64,000 nt of DNA, taken from positions 186,001 through 250,000 of the forward strand of contig JAFIGT010000003.1 of assembly GCA_017849585.1 (NCBI GenBank), written 5' to 3'. Numbering within the stretch: the stretch's first letter is position 1; each line of letters starts with the position of its first letter. Source of the stretch: Verrucomicrobium sp. (GTDB lineage: Bacteria; Verrucomicrobiota; Verrucomicrobiia; Methylacidiphilales; UBA1321). Below, in pieces: positions 61,134 to 64,000 of the stretch. Under the pieces are notes generated by a model. The model saw nothing but the letters and a program-made list of their open reading frames with translations. It ran no database searches and was not told the origin of the DNA. Position numbers and translations under genes: made by a program.

Positions 61134-63212
61134 TCAACTCGGTGGCTCGTAGGTGCCGAGTACGTCGCCGAGCCACCAGCTGAGGCCGCGCATGGCGAGT
61201 TCGAGTAGCGCGATGGGGTGGCGCTTGAGGACGGTCATGATCTGCGAGGTGAAATCGTGCTTCGGCTTTTTCAGTGTGCCGGAGAGGCTGACGGTGGCCC
61301 AGTGGAGGCCGTCGCGTTTTTCGGTGAAGACGGTGGTTTGGGCATCGGGCAGCCAGGTGAGTGAGGTGGCGGGGAGTCCGATCTTCACGATGCCGGAGAG
61401 TTTTTCGTTGGCGGCGAGGGTGACGTTGCCGCGCACGCCGATTTTTCCGGGTGAGAGAACGTCGATGGTGCGGAGGGTGAATTTCGATTCGTACTGAGCC
61501 CAGTCGATGCGGGCGCGGGTGAGGGGAAGTTCGCGATAGGAGTCGGTCTTGAGGAAGCGGCAGAGGGATTGTTGGAGTTTGAAGTCGGTGAGGCGACTGT
61601 TGCTGAGTTGGAGATAGCCGCTGCCATTGCCGCGGGCCATCTTGCCATTCTCGCACGACCAATCGATGCGTCCGGAGAGATCGCCGGTGAGGTGGCACTC
61701 CAGTTTTTTGGGAAGCCAGGCGTTGATTTGTTTGAAGTCGTAGGTGAGGTTGAGCTGAAGATAATTTTGGTGTGTCCAGGTGGCGGAGCCGTCGAAGTCG
61801 ACGAGGTCGGCGGCGTGAAGCTGCAGGTTGTGGACGAAGAGGAGCTGATTTTCGTAGGTAAAGTCGACGCGGGCTTTTTCGAAGCGGATGTAGTCCGGCA
61901 CGCGGAGGGAGTAGGCACCGAGAATTTTCCGCAGGTTCACGGGGTTGCGGATTTCGGTATCGTCGAGGATGAGGTTGCCTTCGGCTTCGGAGTCTTCGAG
62001 TTGTTTGACGGAGCCTTTCCATTTCACATGGCCCCGTAGGTCGGATTCGACGCGCGGTTTGAATTCCTCCGGGAGCCAAGCGGCAATGGGAATGTCGTCG
62101 ATGTCGACATCGAGTTCGCCACGCTTGGTTTTCCAATCGTAGGCGGCGCTGCCCCGGGCGCGGAGTTTGCCTTGGGCGTTGAGGCTGAGGTTGGTGACTT
62201 CGAATCGATCGTTTTCGTAGTGGAAATTGCAGGTGGCGTCGGAGAAGTCGTAGACGAGGAGGTCGGGATTGTTGTGCAGGCGGGAGAGTTCCGCGAGCCA
62301 GGGCCAGGCTTTCAGGCGGGTTTCGGTGAGCTGAAGTTTTCCCTCGGAGATGCTGTTTTTACCGGAGATGTCGGTGTTCCAGACGATCTGGCCACTGAGG
62401 CGGCCGGAGAGGAGTTCGTTCATTTCCGGCGGGAGTGAGAATTGCAGCGGAAGCTGCCAGACTTTGACGCCGGCGCGGATGCTTTTGTCCGAGCGCATGC
62501 CGAGGCGAGCATTCAATTCCACTCGGGCCGGATCGCCGTTGAGGCCGCGCAGGTAGGCTTGCTCGATGTCGGCTTTCTCGCGGGTGATGTACATGACAAG
62601 CCAGTCGACGCCCATCTCGGGCATGTAGGGAAGCACGACGGTGCCGCCATCGACGAAGTACTTGAAGTCGCGCGCGATCATGGTGGCGCCGAGATGGACA
62701 TTGCGCAGGCCACCCTTCTTTCCCGCGAACTCGAATTCGACATCGGCCGAGGGTGTTTCAATCCACTCGCAGTAGAAACGCGAGGGCATGATGAAGGCAT
62801 ACCACGGCGGCGCTTTTTTAGCGGGGTGCCGTTTCTCCGCGTCGTTGGGTTGGCGCAGAACGAAGCGGCCTTTGCCGATGTCGATGCGCTTGACCTGCCA
62901 CACGCCTTTGAGCACGGCCCAAGGATCAAAGATGCCGGTGACGTCCTGTGCTTCGAGCGAGCCGATAGCTTCGCCGGGCCAGCCGGTACCGAGATAGTGG
63001 GGCGTGGTGAGGGTCCACTTGTTGAGCTTCATGGGCGGGTCGAACTCGCCGTCGAGCTTCATCGACTTGGAGACTTCATGCGAGAGCATGCGGCGAAAGC
63101 CTTCGCCCTCGGCCCAACTGTGCAGGAGGCTATAGCCGTAACGATAGCCTGAGTAGATCCCGACAGACAGGATCACGATGGCAATCAACGGGTAGAGAAT
63201 CCAGCGCTTCAC
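61134..63212 (-). CDS. AsmA/DUF3971-like envelope protein, 692 aa
   Basis: A single N-terminal membrane helix (WILYPLIAIVILSVGIYSG, ~4-22) is followed by a long beta-rich region with repeated short strands (GELDVDIDDIPIAAWLPEEF, LQLNLTYDFKQINAWLPKKL, GIVKIGLPATSLTWLPDA). This pattern is that of AsmA-like proteins, which span the periplasm and are linked to lipid transport and outer-membrane upkeep. No homologue name is assigned. Start is a GTG at 63212. A terminator at 63287-63322 separates it from ssb. Confidence 0.7.
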   Translation of the reverse strand: MKRWILYPLIAIVILSVGIYSGYRYGYSLLHSWAEGEGFRRMLSHEVSKSMKLDGEFDPPMKLNKWTLTTPHYLGTGWPGEAIGSLEAQDVTGIFDPWAVLKGVWQVKRIDIGKGRFVLRQPNDAEKRHPAKKAPPWYAFIMPSRFYCEWIETPSADVEFEFAGKKGGLRNVHLGATMIARDFKYFVDGGTVVLPYMPEMGVDWLVMYITREKADIEQAYLRGLNGDPARVELNARLGMRSDKSIRAGVKVWQLPLQFSLPPEMNELLSGRLSGQIVWNTDISGKNSISEGKLQLTETRLKAWPWLAELSRLHNNPDLLVYDFSDATCNFHYENDRFEVTNLSLNAQGKLRARGSAAYDWKTKRGELDVDIDDIPIAAWLPEEFKPRVESDLRGHVKWKGSVKQLEDSEAEGNLILDDTEIRNPVNLRKILGAYSLRVPDYIRFEKARVDFTYENQLLFVHNLQLHAADLVDFDGSATWTHQNYLQLNLTYDFKQINAWLPKKLECHLTGDLSGRIDWSCENGKMARGNGSGYLQLSNSRLTDFKLQQSLCRFLKTDSYRELPLTRARIDWAQYESKFTLRTIDVLSPGKIGVRGNVTLAANEKLSGIVKIGLPATSLTWLPDAQTTVFTEKRDGLHWATVSLSGTLKKPKHDFTSQIMTVLKRHPIALLELAMRGLSWWLGDVLGTYEPPS

Positions 63213-63286
63213 GTGACGGCAACATAAGCGCTAATTGGAAATAAGAAAGCTTGCAGTCGTCTTATAGCTGTTTGGCGTGGAAAAAC

Positions 63287-63322
63287 AAAAAAAGCCGAAG
63301 TGAGGGCACTTCGGCTTTTTTT
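63287..63322. terminator. Bidirectional intrinsic terminator downstream of ssb
   Basis: AAAGCCGAAGTG / CACTTCGGCTTT with an AGGG loop, flanked by A and T runs (63287-63322). It ends the ssb transcript on the minus strand, 74 bases after its stop. Confidence 0.9.
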
Positions 63323-63395
63323 GTGGGAAGACTTTGAGCTGCCTGCGACAGCGCACACCATGCGCTGCATAGCTGGGTGCAGGGCTCAGCCCAGC

Positions 63396-63917
63396 TTAGA
63401 AAGGGATGTCGTCTTCGGCGGGCGGTTGGTCGTGCGGGGGCTCGCTGGGAGGCCGCTGGGGAGCACCGCCACCGGAGTGGGAGCTTTCGCTGCGGTGTTC
63501 GTAGCCGCCTTGTTGTCCACCGCCGGATTGACGGGCGGGACGGCTGTAGCCGCCTTGCTGTCCACCGCCACCACCGCCTTGTCCACCGGCGGGACCGCCG
63601 AGGAACTGGATGCGTTCGGCGACGACGCGGAGCTTGCTCTTTTTCTCGCCGTTGGATTCCCATTGGTCGAGTTGGAGCCGGCCTTCGACGAAGATGGGGC
63701 GTCCTTTTTGGAGGTATTCCTTGCAGGTCTCGGCCTGCCGTCCCCAGACGACGATGTCGACGTAGCAGACTTCCTCGCGGTTTTGCCCGTCATCGGTGCG
63801 GTAGACGCGGTTGATGGCGATGCTGAGGTCGCCAACGGCCGAGCCTTTGGGGGTGTAACGCACTTCGGGGTCGCGGGTGAGGTTACCCATGAGCATTACT
63901 TTATTGAGGTCGGGCAT
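63396..63917 (-). CDS. ssb: Single-stranded DNA-binding protein
   Basis: SSB coats single-stranded DNA during replication and repair. The 173-aa protein has the OB fold in residues 1-108 (LNKVMLMGNLTRDPEVRYTPKG, SIAINRVY, YVDIVVWGRQAETCKEYLQKG, GRLQLDQWESNGEKKSKLRVVAERIQFLGG), a Gly/Gln/Ser-rich linker, and the acidic protein-docking tip EDDIPF. Normal length. It follows the probable rpsF end by 48 bases, the usual rpsF-ssb order. Confidence 0.96.
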   Translation of the reverse strand: MPDLNKVMLMGNLTRDPEVRYTPKGSAVGDLSIAINRVYRTDDGQNREEVCYVDIVVWGRQAETCKEYLQKGRPIFVEGRLQLDQWESNGEKKSKLRVVAERIQFLGGPAGGQGGGGGGQQGGYSRPARQSGGGQQGGYEHRSESSHSGGGAPQRPPSEPPHDQPPAEDDIPF

Positions 63918-63965
63918 AAAGCGGGGAGGTTGGGGGGACGGTTAAGGCGTGGAGTGAAGGGCGGT

Positions 63966-64000
63966 TTATTTGGCTGCCGCTACGACCGCTTCCTGGCGGA
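63966..64000 (-). CDS. Probable 3' end of rpsF (window-edge fragment)
   Basis: On the minus strand the last 11 codons before a TAA at 63966-63968 read RQEAVVAAAK-like residues. A gene directly upstream of ssb with a Lys/Ala-rich tail is most often rpsF (ribosomal protein bS6), but so little is visible that other identities are possible. Confidence 0.4.
   Translation of the reverse strand, partial: RQEAVVAAAK

Overview
The window reads as a piece of a fairly GC-rich bacterial chromosome, most likely Verrucomicrobiota. The main pointers are a Minf_1886-family protein (13293-13766), a family restricted to Verrucomicrobia and Planctomycetes; a large secreted protein built of GloVer repeats and putative-Ig repeats (43796-48208); hopanoid enzyme HpnH; and a set of secreted carbohydrate-active enzymes. 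Several starts lack a clear Shine-Dalgarno sequence. No insertion sequence, prophage, CRISPR array or rRNA operon was seen. One tRNA (Ala, GGC) is present. The gene at the left edge is cut, and the last 35 bases look like the 3' end of the gene upstream of ssb.

Layout. 1-9.7 kb: housekeeping and unlinked genes (cut GT2 glycosyltransferase, queE, dgt, a DICT-like protein, mpl, recD2, a secreted CAP protein, a 77-aa protein, an STT3-like membrane protein). 10-17.4 kb: DUF1844 protein, M16 protease, Minf_1886 protein preceded by an unlisted 46-aa membrane protein, leuS, rdgB. 17.5-27.1 kb: signalling island. A membrane-anchored LivJ-like binding protein, a PAS histidine kinase, a REC-HDOD regulator and a REC plus degenerate HD-GYP regulator overlap end to end, followed by a separate eight-TM hybrid kinase. 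27.2-33.3 kb: alkyltransferase-AraC fusion, an esterase, a glycosyltransferase-flippase pair, an M20 peptidase, a single-domain regulator with a 64-aa companion, and a small HTH-like protein.

33.4-43.3 kb: smc, a Gfo/Idh/MocA oxidoreductase, and a sulfate ABC operon (sbp, M14 peptidase, cysT, cysW, short cysA). 43.3-48.2 kb: AT-richer DNA with the 1470-aa GloVer/Ig protein. 48.2-54.7 kb: tRNA-Ala, GH31 glycosidase, a cysteine-motif PAS kinase, a sialate O-acetylesterase. 54.9-58.2 kb: three small conserved-looking unknowns with hpnH, then an alpha/beta hydrolase. 58.3-64 kb: a GH2-like secreted protein, a repeat-rich secreted protein, an RRM protein, an AsmA-like protein, ssb.

Two points stand out. 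The first is the translationally coupled binding protein-kinase-regulator-regulator module, whose outputs (HDOD and a catalytically dead HD-GYP) carry no DNA-binding domain. The second is a set of intergenic repeats: 7-bp tandem AGTACTA arrays, a 29-bp exact repeat, a diverged ~52-bp repeat and paired hairpins, which recur in gaps tens of kilobases apart. Starts were often moved downstream of the longest ORF on the basis of ATG, ribosome binding sites or overlap with neighbours; this is stated in each entry.
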